Part shown: one piece after another, positions 1 through 10,000 of the stretch
How the letters are laid out: each line of letters opens with the position of its first letter
Numbering within the stretch: the stretch's first letter is position 1
DNA from: Rhyacichthys aspro
Taxonomy: Eukaryota; Chordata; Actinopteri; Gobiiformes; Rhyacichthyidae
Direction of reading: 5' to 3'
DNA length: 64,000 nt
Assembly (NCBI GenBank): GCA_036850595.1
Contig: CM072148.1
Span: 7,863,118 to 7,927,117 of the forward strand
Notes under the pieces: generated by a model
What the model saw: the letters and a program-made list of their open reading frames with translations, nothing else
What the model was told of the DNA's origin: nothing
Database searches by the model: none
Program-made: the position numbers and the translations under genes

Positions 1-214
1 ATATAAATCTGCCGGAATTATAAAAAGTGTATATATTTTTATATTTGAATGACTATTTCGTTTTCAATACACGTGAAATCGACCTTGTTTGATATCTTTC
101 ATGTATTACCTTTAATTTGACCTCTGTAAGAAGTATCTAATAGTGGTTAGTGAGAACAATGTTTTTTTTCTGGATCTTAATGATGAGATTTTAATTTTAT
201 CTATTTATTTTAAG

Positions 215-371
215 GAATAAATCCCAGATGCCGGCAACTCCCATTCTCCAAGCTATGGGACGTACACTCCGTTATCACCTGGGCACTTTGGCCAAAGGCT
301 CCTTCATCATCACTCTTGTGAAGATCCCTCGTCTTATTCTGATGTATATTCACAGCAAGCTTAAAGGAAAA
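215..371 (+). CDS. slc44a1: slc44a1 exon with RYHLGTLAKGSF motif
   Basis: The acceptor is ttttaag at 208-214 and the donor is gtgagc at 372. The first base completes a codon from the upstream exon; 52 codons follow, ending KLKGK. It includes the conserved segment TPIL...RYHLGTLAKGSFIITLVKIPR. A second AG at 226-227 could act as an alternative acceptor but would drop four residues. Confidence 0.9.
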
Positions 372-1517
372 GTGAGCAGTCAAGTGACACTATCAGCTTG
401 AGCTTTTGTTGGTTAAAAATGTAAAGTCATACCTGTTTTGTTTTTTTTATTTTTAATTCTGTTCACAGGAAAACGCCTGTGCTCGCTGTTTGCTGAAATG
501 TTGTATCTGCTGCTTGTGGTGTCTCGAGAAGTGTCTAGCATACCTGAATCAAGTGAGTACTGTTAGTGATTAAGGAAAGGGCTTTTGGACACAAGAACCC
601 AGCTCTAATTTATGATTTCACTTTGCCTCATGTCAGAATGCTTACACTGCAACAGCCATCAACAGCACAAGTTTCTGCACATCTGCCCGTGATGCTTTTG
701 TTATCCTGGTGGAAAATGCTCTCCGTGTTGCTGCCATTAACACTGTGGGCGACTTTGTCCTCTTCTTGGGAAAGGTACTACACAAATTTTGAAGTTTTAC
801 TTATGATGACCCGTCTTGATGTTATAAAATACCCCTGTCTTATCTTTACTTACCTGTTCTTGTAGGTGCTTATAGTGTCCTGCACTGCTTTTGCTGGCGT
901 CCTGGCCCTGAACTACCAGAGGGAGTACACTGTGTGGGTTCTTCCTCTTCTCATAGTTTGTCTGTTCGCTTTTCTGGTGGCACACTGCTTCCTCTCTGTT
1001 TTTGAGAACGTGGTGGACGTCCTGTTTCTCTGCTTTGCTGTGGACACCAAATACAATGATGGCAGCCCTGGACACGAGTACTACATGGACAAGGCCTTAA
1101 TGGTGAGTCAGTAATATAAATACACTGATGGAATACACTTAGTAAAAAAAACAGCATACGTCACTCATGTTTACTTTTCCAGGAGTTTGTAGAGAACAGT
1201 AAAAAGATGGGGCTATACAAGTCAAGTGCTGGTGATGGAAAGGAAATGGAGTCCATGGTGAGTTCAAGAACATACTGCTTTTCTAACTGTATTAAAGAAG
1301 ACAAAATCCTCTAAAAAAAATCCATTTACCATGCACAAAAGTAACCATCTTCATGTAATTTAGACGTAATTCCAAAAATGCATTAGCGCTGTAAATAACC
1401 AGCATTAAGGTATTTATTGTGGTAATTGGCAATGTTGCTTTGAAGACGGAACTATTTTCTCTGGACTGGAATAATTTCTTGTTTTTCTTATAGGCACGTG
1501 GAGGGACCCGGGCTTGA
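215..1517 (+). CDS. slc44a1: Choline transporter-like protein 1, C-terminal exons (partial gene)
   Basis: Family role: SLC44A1/CTL1 is a multi-pass choline transporter of the plasma and mitochondrial membranes, feeding phosphatidylcholine synthesis. Six exons (215-371, 469-552, 637-774, 866-1102, 1183-1257, 1494-1517) join in one frame and encode the last 237 residues; the 5' part lies before the window. Visible blocks include RYHLGTLAKGSFIITLVKIP, a Cys-rich stretch (ENACARCLLKCCICCLWCLE), NAYTATAINSTSFCTSARDA with an NST glycosylation sequon, and two hydrophobic helices in the 866-1102 exon ending in DTKYNDGSPGHEYYMDK. These match vertebrate SLC44A1 closely, better than I recall for other SLC44 members. 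Every junction has AG/GT borders and phases agree. The tail ends ARGGTRA, which differs from the human tail as I recall it, so it may be an isoform-specific end. Paralogue a or b cannot be decided here. Confidence 0.95.
469..552 (+). CDS. slc44a1: slc44a1 cysteine-rich exon
   Basis: The exon has 28 codons between gttcacag and gtgagt. It encodes ENACARCLLKCCICCLWCLE followed by KCLAYLNQ. Dense cysteines on the cytoplasmic side of a helix are typical of the SLC44 family. Confidence 0.92.
637..774 (+). CDS. slc44a1: slc44a1 exon NAYTATAINST
   Basis: The exon has 46 codons with acceptor tgtcag and donor gtacta. It holds the highly conserved NAYTATAINST block and AFVILVENALRVAAINTVGD, leading into a transmembrane helix that continues in the next exon. 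Confidence 0.93.
866..1102 (+). CDS. slc44a1: slc44a1 exon with last two transmembrane helices
   Basis: The exon has 79 codons with acceptor cttgtag and donor gtgagt. It encodes two hydrophobic spans (VLIVSCTAFAGVLAL and WVLPLLIVCLFAFLVAHCFL), then the cytoplasmic FLCFAVDTKYNDGSPG motif that is a hallmark of SLC44 C-termini. Confidence 0.95.
1183..1257 (+). CDS. slc44a1: slc44a1 cytoplasmic tail exon
   Basis: The exon has 25 codons with acceptor ttttccag and donor gtgagt. It encodes EFVENSKKMGLYKSSAGDGK plus EMESM, matching the EFVENS start of the SLC44A1 tail. Confidence 0.9.
1494..1517 (+). CDS. slc44a1: slc44a1 terminal coding exon segment
   Basis: After acceptor cttatag, seven codons (ARGGTRA) precede the TGA stop at 1515-1517. 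The exon runs on into the 3' UTR. The short tail is less conserved than the body of the protein, so the exact end is less certain. Confidence 0.8.
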   Translation, partial: ARGGTRA

Positions 1518-1870
1518 AAAAGGCATTGGTGAAGAAAAAAAAACTATTAAATAACTAATATAATGGTTATTTCAGAATTAACCAAAAAGTCACTGCAGGG
1601 AAATGAACTTTTTCTGTACGCAATAAGTCTACATTTTTTAATAACGTGTGCCTTGATATTTTTTATTGTAAAATGGTGCTACAGAAAAAGTTTGACACTA
1701 AGAGATGTAATATGTCAGTTTATTGTTTGACTTTTATTTAACTTGGTCTAAAATATTTGGATTTCACTTTTTATAAGTAGAGTTTTTGCCTGGTGTATAT
1801 TTTTAGACTAATGGCTAATCTGTAAGTTTGTTAAAACTGTTTTTGAATAAATATAAAATACAGTAAAATT
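1518..1870 (+). other. slc44a1: slc44a1 3' UTR
   Basis: AT-rich sequence with no open frame follows the stop codon up to the AATAAA at 1846. Cleavage about 15-25 bases after the signal is assumed. Confidence 0.7.
1846..1851 (+). terminator. slc44a1: Poly(A) signal AATAAA for slc44a1
   Basis: An exact AATAAA lies about 330 bases after the slc44a1 stop, within ttttgaataaatataaaa. It is the first canonical signal downstream of the stop. Confidence 0.75.
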
Positions 1871-1938
1871 AATTCATCTCACAGCTCAAAGTCAGTTATT
1901 ATTGTAACCTTAAATTCAACCAAGAGCCAAGAGTTCAA

Positions 1939-1953
1939 CCACCTGAGGGCAGC
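1939..1953 (+). promoter_or_regulatory. CTCF-like motif
   Basis: CCACCTGAGGGCAGC agrees with the usual CTCF core consensus (CCASYAGRKGGCRSY) at 14 of 15 positions. It lies just after the slc44a1 3' end, between convergent genes, where an insulator is plausible. Motif only; binding is inferred. Confidence 0.35.
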
Positions 1954-2107
1954 AAACCCTGCATTATAAATTACATCCATATTCAACTTGCCTTTTAAAA
2001 CAAATCCAATAAAGAGCACCAGGTACCTTCCCCTAAATCAATAGTGCAGATTTTATACATTATATAAATTTATATTTTTTTATACCAACTTTGGTATTTT
2101 TAACAAA

Positions 2108-2418
2108 TTAAATCATTGACAGATACTTACTAGTTAACAGTAAAATGGAGTTTATGATTTGTTTTATGGTTGTTTGTACATAGAAGGTGTTTATGGCCAG
2201 TCCATCACTATGGAGACAAGCTGACATGCCATAAACTTGTGGTCCTGTGAGCGTACCACAATGCACTAATGTATAGATCCGTGCTTCATCCCCTGCAGTT
2301 TCTTTCCAGTCAGCCATTGACCAGACAAGAGCCCAGCCACTAAGCAGTTTATTGATGGGAAAGCTGTCCACTGTTTGGCTCCATAAAACACAGGAATCCA
2401 AAGTAAAGCCTCTCAATG
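2108..2418 (-). other. Unassigned minus-strand open frame, possible terminal exon
   Basis: Reading the minus strand from an AG at about 2419-2420 (ttcacttgcag) to a TAA at 2108-2110 gives roughly 103 codons without a stop, in DNA of higher GC than its surroundings. The translation includes PINKLLSGWALVWSMADWKE and HCGTLTGPQVYGMSACLHSD; it looks protein-like but I do not recognise the family. The AG lacks a strong polypyrimidine tract, and no ATG opens the frame (only a GTG upstream). It could be the last exon of a gene whose other exons I cannot see, a decayed gene, an old transposon piece, or chance. Confidence 0.2.
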
Positions 2419-3205
2419 GCTGCAAGTGAACCACACCTCAGTCATTTCTACAGTATTTAACAGAACACTTCCCTGGAAGCCTTTGTCCCAGGACATTGGG
2501 GTTTTCAATGAGACTGACCAACCTAAACAAATATGTTTGACACAGATATAGTTATGGTCCCTTTTTTCTAGTTGTTTCAGATAAATCTCGTGGTTCCTGT
2601 TTCAAAGGAAAGGCACAATTAATGTCTATTTATTTATGGACACAAGATAAAGTCATTTTAGCATATTTTAGGGTTGTCATGTCTTTATCCATCTTGGCAC
2701 ATTATGGCCTTGGTTCCGTGTTCAAAATGTCTCTCTCAGCAACTTTCAGCCCTTACATCGAAGGTTCACTGCTGCCTTCTAATGAATTTTAAATGACTAT
2801 ATAACCTGACTCACCATATTCTGTACATGGGCCATATCTGGGTTGTTTTTATTTGTTTTTTTAAATACATTATTTATTTGCAGCATAGAAATCTATAGTG
2901 TTTCATGCACACTGTGTGTAGAATAATCATTTGGTGCTCTACACTGCTCTGAAGCTTGGATTGGACTGGAACAGAGTCATAAAACAGTTGTGCTGCTGCG
3001 TGGCTGTCTTTTCTTTGCGCTGACTCAGGTGCAGTAACAAGAGCCTCCTCGTTGTGTGAGTGCAGCTTTAAGTGAAGATCATCTTAGCACTTATTCATTG
3101 TTGACAGCATTTTCGAAACCACCTAATGAGAAGCCGTACTATACAAACACTTATGGCAGATAAAAACTCTGTGAGATACTTCTGAATGAAAGATTAAAGA
3201 TGTTT

Positions 3206-4198
3206 CCTCAGGGTTCTATTTTGGGACCTACAAATGCTTGGAAATATGTTTCTGCCTCTTATGTTTGCAGATGACACATGTCTTTTATTATCTCATTCAA
3301 ATTTTGATAGAGAAGCAAATGAAGAACTGTCTAATATTTCAGAATGGTTTAAAGCTAATGAACTATCTCTTAATATAAAAAAAAACAAATTTTATGATTT
3401 TCAGTAGGAAAAACAAAAAATACTGCAAAGAGGACATTAAAATATTAATTGATGACATCAAAATTAGCCAAGTGTCTCAAACCAAATTCTTATAGTAAAT
3501 AAACAATTAACCTGGAAACTGAACTTGTTTGTAGAAAAACTATGAAATCAATGGTAAAGGTAAAATAGGTCAAATTAATTTTTTTATTAACCGTTTGTGT
3601 ATGATGACATTATATTATAGTTTAATTTAGCCATATATAACAACAAGATTTTATTCATTCAAAAGAAATTCTTGAGTGTAATGAATTATTCAAACAGACT
3701 GTCTTCATCTGCACCTCTTTTTAGAAAATACAAAATTTTGACAATATTTAATGTTAATACCTATTGTATTTGTTTATTCATGTATAAGTATGTACACTTA
3801 ACTACTGATTTACCAATTGTTTTTCATAATTTTTTCACATATTCTTCAGATATTCATTCCTATTCAACACGTCACTGTAGTAACTTCAATCAACCAATGT
3901 GCTCTCAAATATCGGGGGCCTTCTCTTTGGAATAGCTTACCTCCAGCTTTTCGATCTATGTCCATACTTTTGACTTTTAAAAAACAGTTAATAACTATGC
4001 TAATTTTTAAATAATGTATAATATTGTTAAATACTGATGTTCCTTGGACTTGTCTCATCATGCTAAATGATGACATAGGGGAGGTGCTTCTATAAGACCT
4101 TCGGGTCTTCTTATCCTCTCCTGCACAGTCTTTTTAACATTGCTTATTATTGTTGTTTATATTATTTGTATGTGCAAATAAAATCTAATCAATCTAAA
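3206..4198 (+). mobile_element. Degenerate non-LTR retrotransposon (LINE), 5'-truncated
   Basis: The stretch opens with a reverse-transcriptase motif (PQGSILGP), then after a frameshift FADDTCLLLSHSNFDREANE. It continues with a decayed interior and closes with the LINE C-terminal block LKYRGPSLWNSLPPAFRS (around 3905-3960) and a 3' tail ending in gcaaataaaatctaatcaatc. Stops and frameshifts break it throughout, so no active enzyme can be made. The RT motif and the RYRGP.LWNSLP end place it in the Jockey/L2/I group of LINEs; the exact clade needs a repeat-library search. The sense of the element is the plus strand. Confidence 0.8.
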
Positions 4199-4984
4199 CA
4201 GATTTATGAAATAGTAAAATAAATAAAGGCATCTGGACATTGTTTTAAAGGTAGGGGACCTTTATCTTTCACCCAAGGTTCAATCCTAAAGCAAACTGAT
4301 CATTGATCCGAGTTGTTTCAAAATTTAAGAGCTGAGAATTTGCTCTAAAACAGCAAAATCGCACAGTGCACTAGTGCAGTGTGAGTGGAAGTGATAAAAA
4401 GAGTTTTGCTTATCCAGGAAACCTTATTTCCGAAAACGTCACAAGTGCTTCCTTCGATTGGAGGCGTTTCCCATCAGCGCTCAGTCATGCTGTCTCCGCT
4501 CTCATTGGCAAATCCCTGTTAAATGTTGGACAGTCTCCGGCATCAGACCTCTATGCATGATGGAAATTAGCTACGCAGAGATCCTATCTGTTATTCTTAC
4601 ACGGTCAGCATATAAAGGAAGAGGAAAACAGTGTGAAAAGGAACATTTGACATTTACCCAGTGACTTCCTTATCTTGAACTAGTGACAGATCCTTTGGCC
4701 AACACATAATAGTACACAATGTGTCTTCCTGCAGCATGTTCACTAACAAAAAGGTTCTCACAATGAAGTCAAGTCAGTGAATTCACCATTATAATTTACT
4801 CATTCATCTTGACTACCGTGTTTGGTGATATTCAAAGTCTTTTGTATGGTGTGGGTGTGATGATGTCAACTCATAAAATATTCATCAATTCTGCCCCTAC
4901 ATAATGTAGGAGTGTTCTTGTACACAGACAAACAAGCAGTTACCTCTGAACAGCTGGATGAGGTAAACAGAAGCCAGAAGTCAT
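4199..4984. other. Intergenic DNA between LINE and spock3 3' end
   Basis: I see nothing identifiable in this interval. It separates the LINE tail from the presumed spock3 poly(A) site. Confidence 0.5.
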
Positions 4985-6928
4985 TGGTCAATATAGCTTT
5001 TATTTCAGCAAATCATACATACACTGTAAAAAATGTATCTGTAGCGTAACCTAACGCTATTCGAACTGTGATGACAGTGTGTGACTGGTTGAGAGTGGCT
5101 ACAGTGTCTGAGGTCATTTCAAGCGATTTGCATGTCATCACACTCAGTAAAATAAACTAAAATCACTTGACGACCGCTTCCAGTGCTTCAAGTGAAATGA
5201 AATTCCAAGTTAAAAGAACTACAACCTAGAGCTATAGGACATTTAGATGGCACTTCTCAAGTCTTAACATGGAATCTCAGAAAAAAATGTTAAATCTCAA
5301 TAACAGATTAGTATTTAAAATGATCAAGACAGTTCCCAGGTTTGTGTACATGATAAATCATCGTTGAGAATACATAAAACTGGGATCAGCTTCATTTAAG
5401 GACATATAATTACACTAAAAGTCATTACAGCAGATCATGTACAAATCAAGCCTTTGAGACAAAGTAAAAGCAAACACAATAAGATGATCAGCTCTTTTCT
5501 ACAAAGCTGTCTAAACCAAAGCTCTCCTAGCCAGTGTGTGATATAAAATCCAGCAGAGTGTGTGTGTTGTATGCCTTAACTGCTAAGTATCTGTGCTTTT
5601 CTACAGCTAGCGTCCCTATATTATAAATGAGAGGATCCGGTTTATGCCCTATATGTCACACCATTATAAGAGAGACCAAAAACACAAACTGTACGTCAAC
5701 CAAACAAGATCCAAATTACACAATAAAGCCACTCTAATGCAGTGTAATAATGAGTCCAGTTGCAAGCTTTGCCACTACTCCCGGCATCCACCCCAAAAAG
5801 GCACACCTTACCCTTTCTCCCCCACCAGACATTTCCAACAAGTCTGTATGGTTGTGTGGGCTTATGACTGTGCAACATTATGCTTCTGTTACACCGCATG
5901 TTCAAATCACATTAAGACTCCTATCTGAAAATGAAAAACATCAACACCATAGGAACAATGAGATACTCTTACTGAATGCTGACATATTAAAGGTCAACAA
6001 ACATTTTTTATCTCACACGTTTGAGGCGAGAGCACTTTACGACTACGCCGCTTCATCTCGGCGCTTCAGCCTCAAGCTACAATATATTAAGTTCCACAAA
6101 GGTTTAGGCTCTACAGAAAGAGACATCACACAGTATTAGACATGCTTTGACAAATCTGTTTCATCTTCTGTATTCATCCGAGGGTGGATTAGAAAAATAG
6201 ATCAATTTCCTCCTAGCACTGCTCTGTTCTTTTCTCTTCCAAAACAGTAATTTGTCTCTCTTTGTTGCTGAGCCTTTGAGATTATTTGACTCCCATTTGT
6301 ATTTCACTAAAAGCAGCTTGCATGTCTGTTCAGATTGCTATCCAGCTACACTGTTTTTTTTTTGTTTTTTTTTGCCTTAATTCCCCTAATGAAGCGTTTC
6401 TACCTCTTATCTTGTTGTTCCATACAGTTACAGTCACAGTTACAAATTAAGATCAAAAAGAAACCTAAAGAGTGCAATAATTTCTTATCTACATCATGGA
6501 CATCTCACCTATACACAGGAACAGTGGAGAAGGGGGGGAAGGGGCTATTAAAACTGTGCCTTGGGCGTCAACAGGCACAAGGATGGGACACACATGGACT
6601 GTCCAATGAAAGGGGAGGTCTTTGCACATGTGACCAAATCCCAAGTGCTGGATTTGTCGTTTTTAGAGTCCGTCATATTCTCTGGTTGGCTGACACACAA
6701 ATAAACAAAGTGCCATTAACCAATCTATTTATATCGAGACAAAAAGAGAAATCATAAACATTTCGGCAGGAATTTTGTTTCTTTTTTTTTTTTCTCAAAC
6801 GTATGAACAAACAATACACAAAGAGTAGTCCGTAGGCTGTTAGTACGATTACTGTAGGTATCTGCCTGGGGGGTCACCAAGAAACGTGCAGTTTGACCAA
6901 ACAAACAGTTCATTTTCTCAAAAGATAA
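4985..6928 (-). other. spock3: spock3 3' UTR
   Basis: This runs from the base after the spock3 stop codon down to a minus-strand AATAAA (4999-5004). Several plus-strand open frames of 60-140 codons occur here (for example 5750-6139 and 6335-6757) but lack any family resemblance and are taken as chance. The length, about 1.9 kb, is long but ordinary for a neural gene. Confidence 0.55.
4999..5004 (-). terminator. spock3: Poly(A) signal AATAAA for spock3
   Basis: Plus-strand TTTATT at these bases reads AATAAA on the minus strand. No better signal was noticed closer to the stop, but nearer weak signals cannot be ruled out. Confidence 0.5.
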
Positions 6929-7080
6929 TTATGACAGGTATTCGTCGTCGTCATCGTCCTCATCTTCGTCGTCCTCGTCGTCCATGCCGGTCTGATCGTA
7001 GACGGCGAGGGAGTCTTCCTCGTCCTCAGCCAGTAGAGAGTCTCCACTGCCGAGGTCCCCAGAGGACTCCAAAATTACAC
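6929..7080 (-). CDS. spock3: spock3 coding exon 10: GAG sites and acidic tail
   Basis: The exon begins by completing a Gly codon, then encodes VILESSGDLGSGDSLLAEDE and a run of about 15 Asp/Glu before EYLS and TAA (6929-6931). SGD and GSGD next to acidic residues are the heparan/chondroitin sulfate attachment type seen in testicans. The acidic tail is shorter than in human SPOCK3. Confidence 0.9.
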
Positions 7081-10000
7081 CTAAGAGGAAAAAAAAAAGT
7101 ATTAATTGATGTAGTGATACAAAACAGTAAGGTTTAGCAAATATTCTAGCAAAAAAAAGAGGTATACTAAAAGAATAATTGCTTTTAATTCTGCTAAAAA
7201 AAAAAAGTTCTGTGAAAATGATCTGAAAAAGTTGACAATCTTCCTGCCATATTTTAATAACTTTATTTTTCAGTCTGATTTTCTTTCATTCTAATAAGAA
7301 AACTGTTAACCATGATGGGCAAGTGTGATTTTTATGTAAATGTTACTACTTTAAAAACATATTACATTCTTTTTCTATGTTTTGTTTTGTTAAAATGATT
7401 GATAAAAACATATCAAACAAATAAGCTGAATCACAATATCACGTTTTGAAATAATGTGCTGTAAAAAAAAGAGGAGGACTGAACACTTTAATTGGTGACT
7501 ATTGAAACAGAGGGATTATTGTTATTCTCGTTTGCCTACCGCAGTCTGCAGGGCCATGGGTGCGTGAACCGGCCACCTCGTTACCATAGCGATCCACACA
7601 CCAGCACTGACCGCTGCTGCTGTGACACTGGTGGGATCTGTAGTAGCCGTCCTCATCGCAGGACGGAAGATACTGACCTACACGTACAATAAAAGACGTA
7701 AACATTTGGACGGATGCTCATGAATGGGTGTGTGTTGGTGTAATGTGTGTGTCTCACCAAGAAGCTTCTTTCCCGTTTGCTTTTTGTTGATGCTGGACAG
7801 CTCTGCTTTACAAGGGGAATCTGCAAAAGGAACAGACAAAAGAAGCTACTGAAAAAAACAGAAAAAACTGCACAAGTCTGCTTCTTTTTGGCAGTTGTTT
7901 TTGTGCACCTCGCTCCTTTTGTGGAGACTTTCTGCTTTTGTCAGGATCTTTGTTTTGTGACTCATCCCCAAAAAAACACATCTTCAAAACCACAAAAACA
8001 AATCTATGTTAGTCTTATACTGTTATATTTTCAAGCAAAGCACTACAGTGACAGTGCAGTAATAGTATCTCTCTATGTGATAAGCCAAGTGTGGGATACA
8101 AATATTGATGCTGCTTCAGAGTGAAGCCAAGTCAAAGGAGGATACAGAGCATTTTTATTTGAACAGCAAAATGTTAGGTCATTTTTTCTGTATTGCAGCA
8201 TTGGTAAAATGTGCCATGTTGCTCCTGGTTTTTCTATACAAAGTTGGTCTGGTCACCCTAATTATCTGTGCATGGCTGTGGAGAAACTGCAATGGGACAT
8301 ACATACCATATATATAACAGGACAATTAGATTAAACAATTAAACCCAGCGATAAACTCTCTCTTTTTCTCTCCCTCTCTATATATACTACCCTCCAACTC
8401 CCTTTTCAACATTAGAGAAGTTGTCTTTTTAATTTACCAGGCATGACTTTAGTTGTCCTACATTTCTATCAAATGTCAGTCATTAAAGTCATGAATATTT
8501 TTTTGCAGTAGAAATGACCACCATCAGCCAACTGTGCTGGATAATAAGGTTTGTGGTTAAAAAGTTTTTGATGCAAAACAATATTACAACATTACCAATA
8601 TGACTTATAGCTCACCCACTTGGTACTAGTTTCCAAGACATACTTTCATACTACCATGACTGATTTGATAGCTTTACAGTGTGTTCCACAAAGACTTTAC
8701 AGTGGATCATAGCAACAAATGACAACACAAGATCCATAGGCTGCTTCCTGAACCTAACACGATTTATATTCACTGTTTATTGTGAATTGATAAGTTGACG
8801 TCACAGTTTATCGACGCACTATTCTTGAACTGTTCATATGTTCAGTTTGTGCAGTGTATGTGGAGCTATATCCATACCTGTGTATCTCTGAAAGCATGTG
8901 CACCACTCAGAGCTGGTTATGACTTTGTCCGTGCGTGTGTCACAGGATTTGAAGAACGCGTCAGAGCAGGGCTCATTCCTGTCCATGTACAGGCTCTTGA
9001 TTTCCGACTGGTCCAGCTGCATGTCGAAATTTGTGTCGAGACGGGAGAACATCCAGCCAAGAGGGTCCTTACAGATGGGAGATGCTCCAACCTCAAACTC
9101 TGAAATAAACAATCAATGAAGCTATGTTTTACACAGACATTCAGGTGAACCATAAAGTATACTGTACATTCCCCACTTACTATTCTTCTCTGGTTTTTGT
9201 ATTTTGACTCTCTTGTGGTTGCCGTTCTCGTGCAGCACTCTGAACCAGTCTCTGAGACGACTCACCACCTCCTTCAGGTCTGACTCACTGCACACTGAGG
9301 AACACAAATGATGAATATCAGTAACAAAGTTTTTGTTGCCCACCCCCAGTTATGGTAATCAAACATTTCAAAAGGACACCGAGTGCTTTTTTCACATTTT
9401 TGTGTTTTACTTTTATGGTATACCTCTCTTCTCTGGTGTGCTCGGTTTAGCCTGAGAGGGACAGGGACACATGCCAGGACACTTGACTGCAATCTTCTTT
9501 CCTGAGATGCATGCCTGGTAGTCCAACTTACACTGAGTGAGACAGAAAGATCACACACATGACCAGACAGAAAGGGAAGCCGAATAAGGATGTAAGACCC
9601 TTCAAGAGGAAATGAAAGCATGTCATTTGAGTGTTTCGATGGTTTGTGAAAGACGAAGAGGTTAGAGATATAGACGTGTTTTTGTCTGCTGTGTGTACCT
9701 TGGTGGAGTAACTGTGGCCATCAGTTCCACAAACAGGAGAGGGGTGGACCACAGGACATGGCTTGCACTTTGCGCCTGGGCTCTGGTACAAACTGGCGTC
9801 TTTGAAACTAGAACAGAAAAATAGATTTAGCTCATTCTGACACGAAAACTTGCCTTTAAAAGTAGACATCGTGAATCATTTGACATTCACCCTGTCTGCT
9901 GTGCTCAAGACTAATGTCAGCAAACCTTTTTATTTCTGTGACACATCATCTTATTTCTACAGCAATTTCAGAAGTGAAGGATTTTAGGATTTATGTGTGA

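Larger units (their letters stand above)
1871..3205. other. Intergenic DNA
   Basis: Apart from the CTCF-like motif at 1939 and the open frame at 2108-2418, this is AT-rich sequence with short T/A runs. I see no further gene, RNA or intact repeat. Confidence 0.6.

Noticed and set aside
5644..6757. Plus-strand frames of 94-140 codons
   Set aside because: They lie antisense within the inferred spock3 3' UTR, overlap one another in different frames and show no family resemblance.
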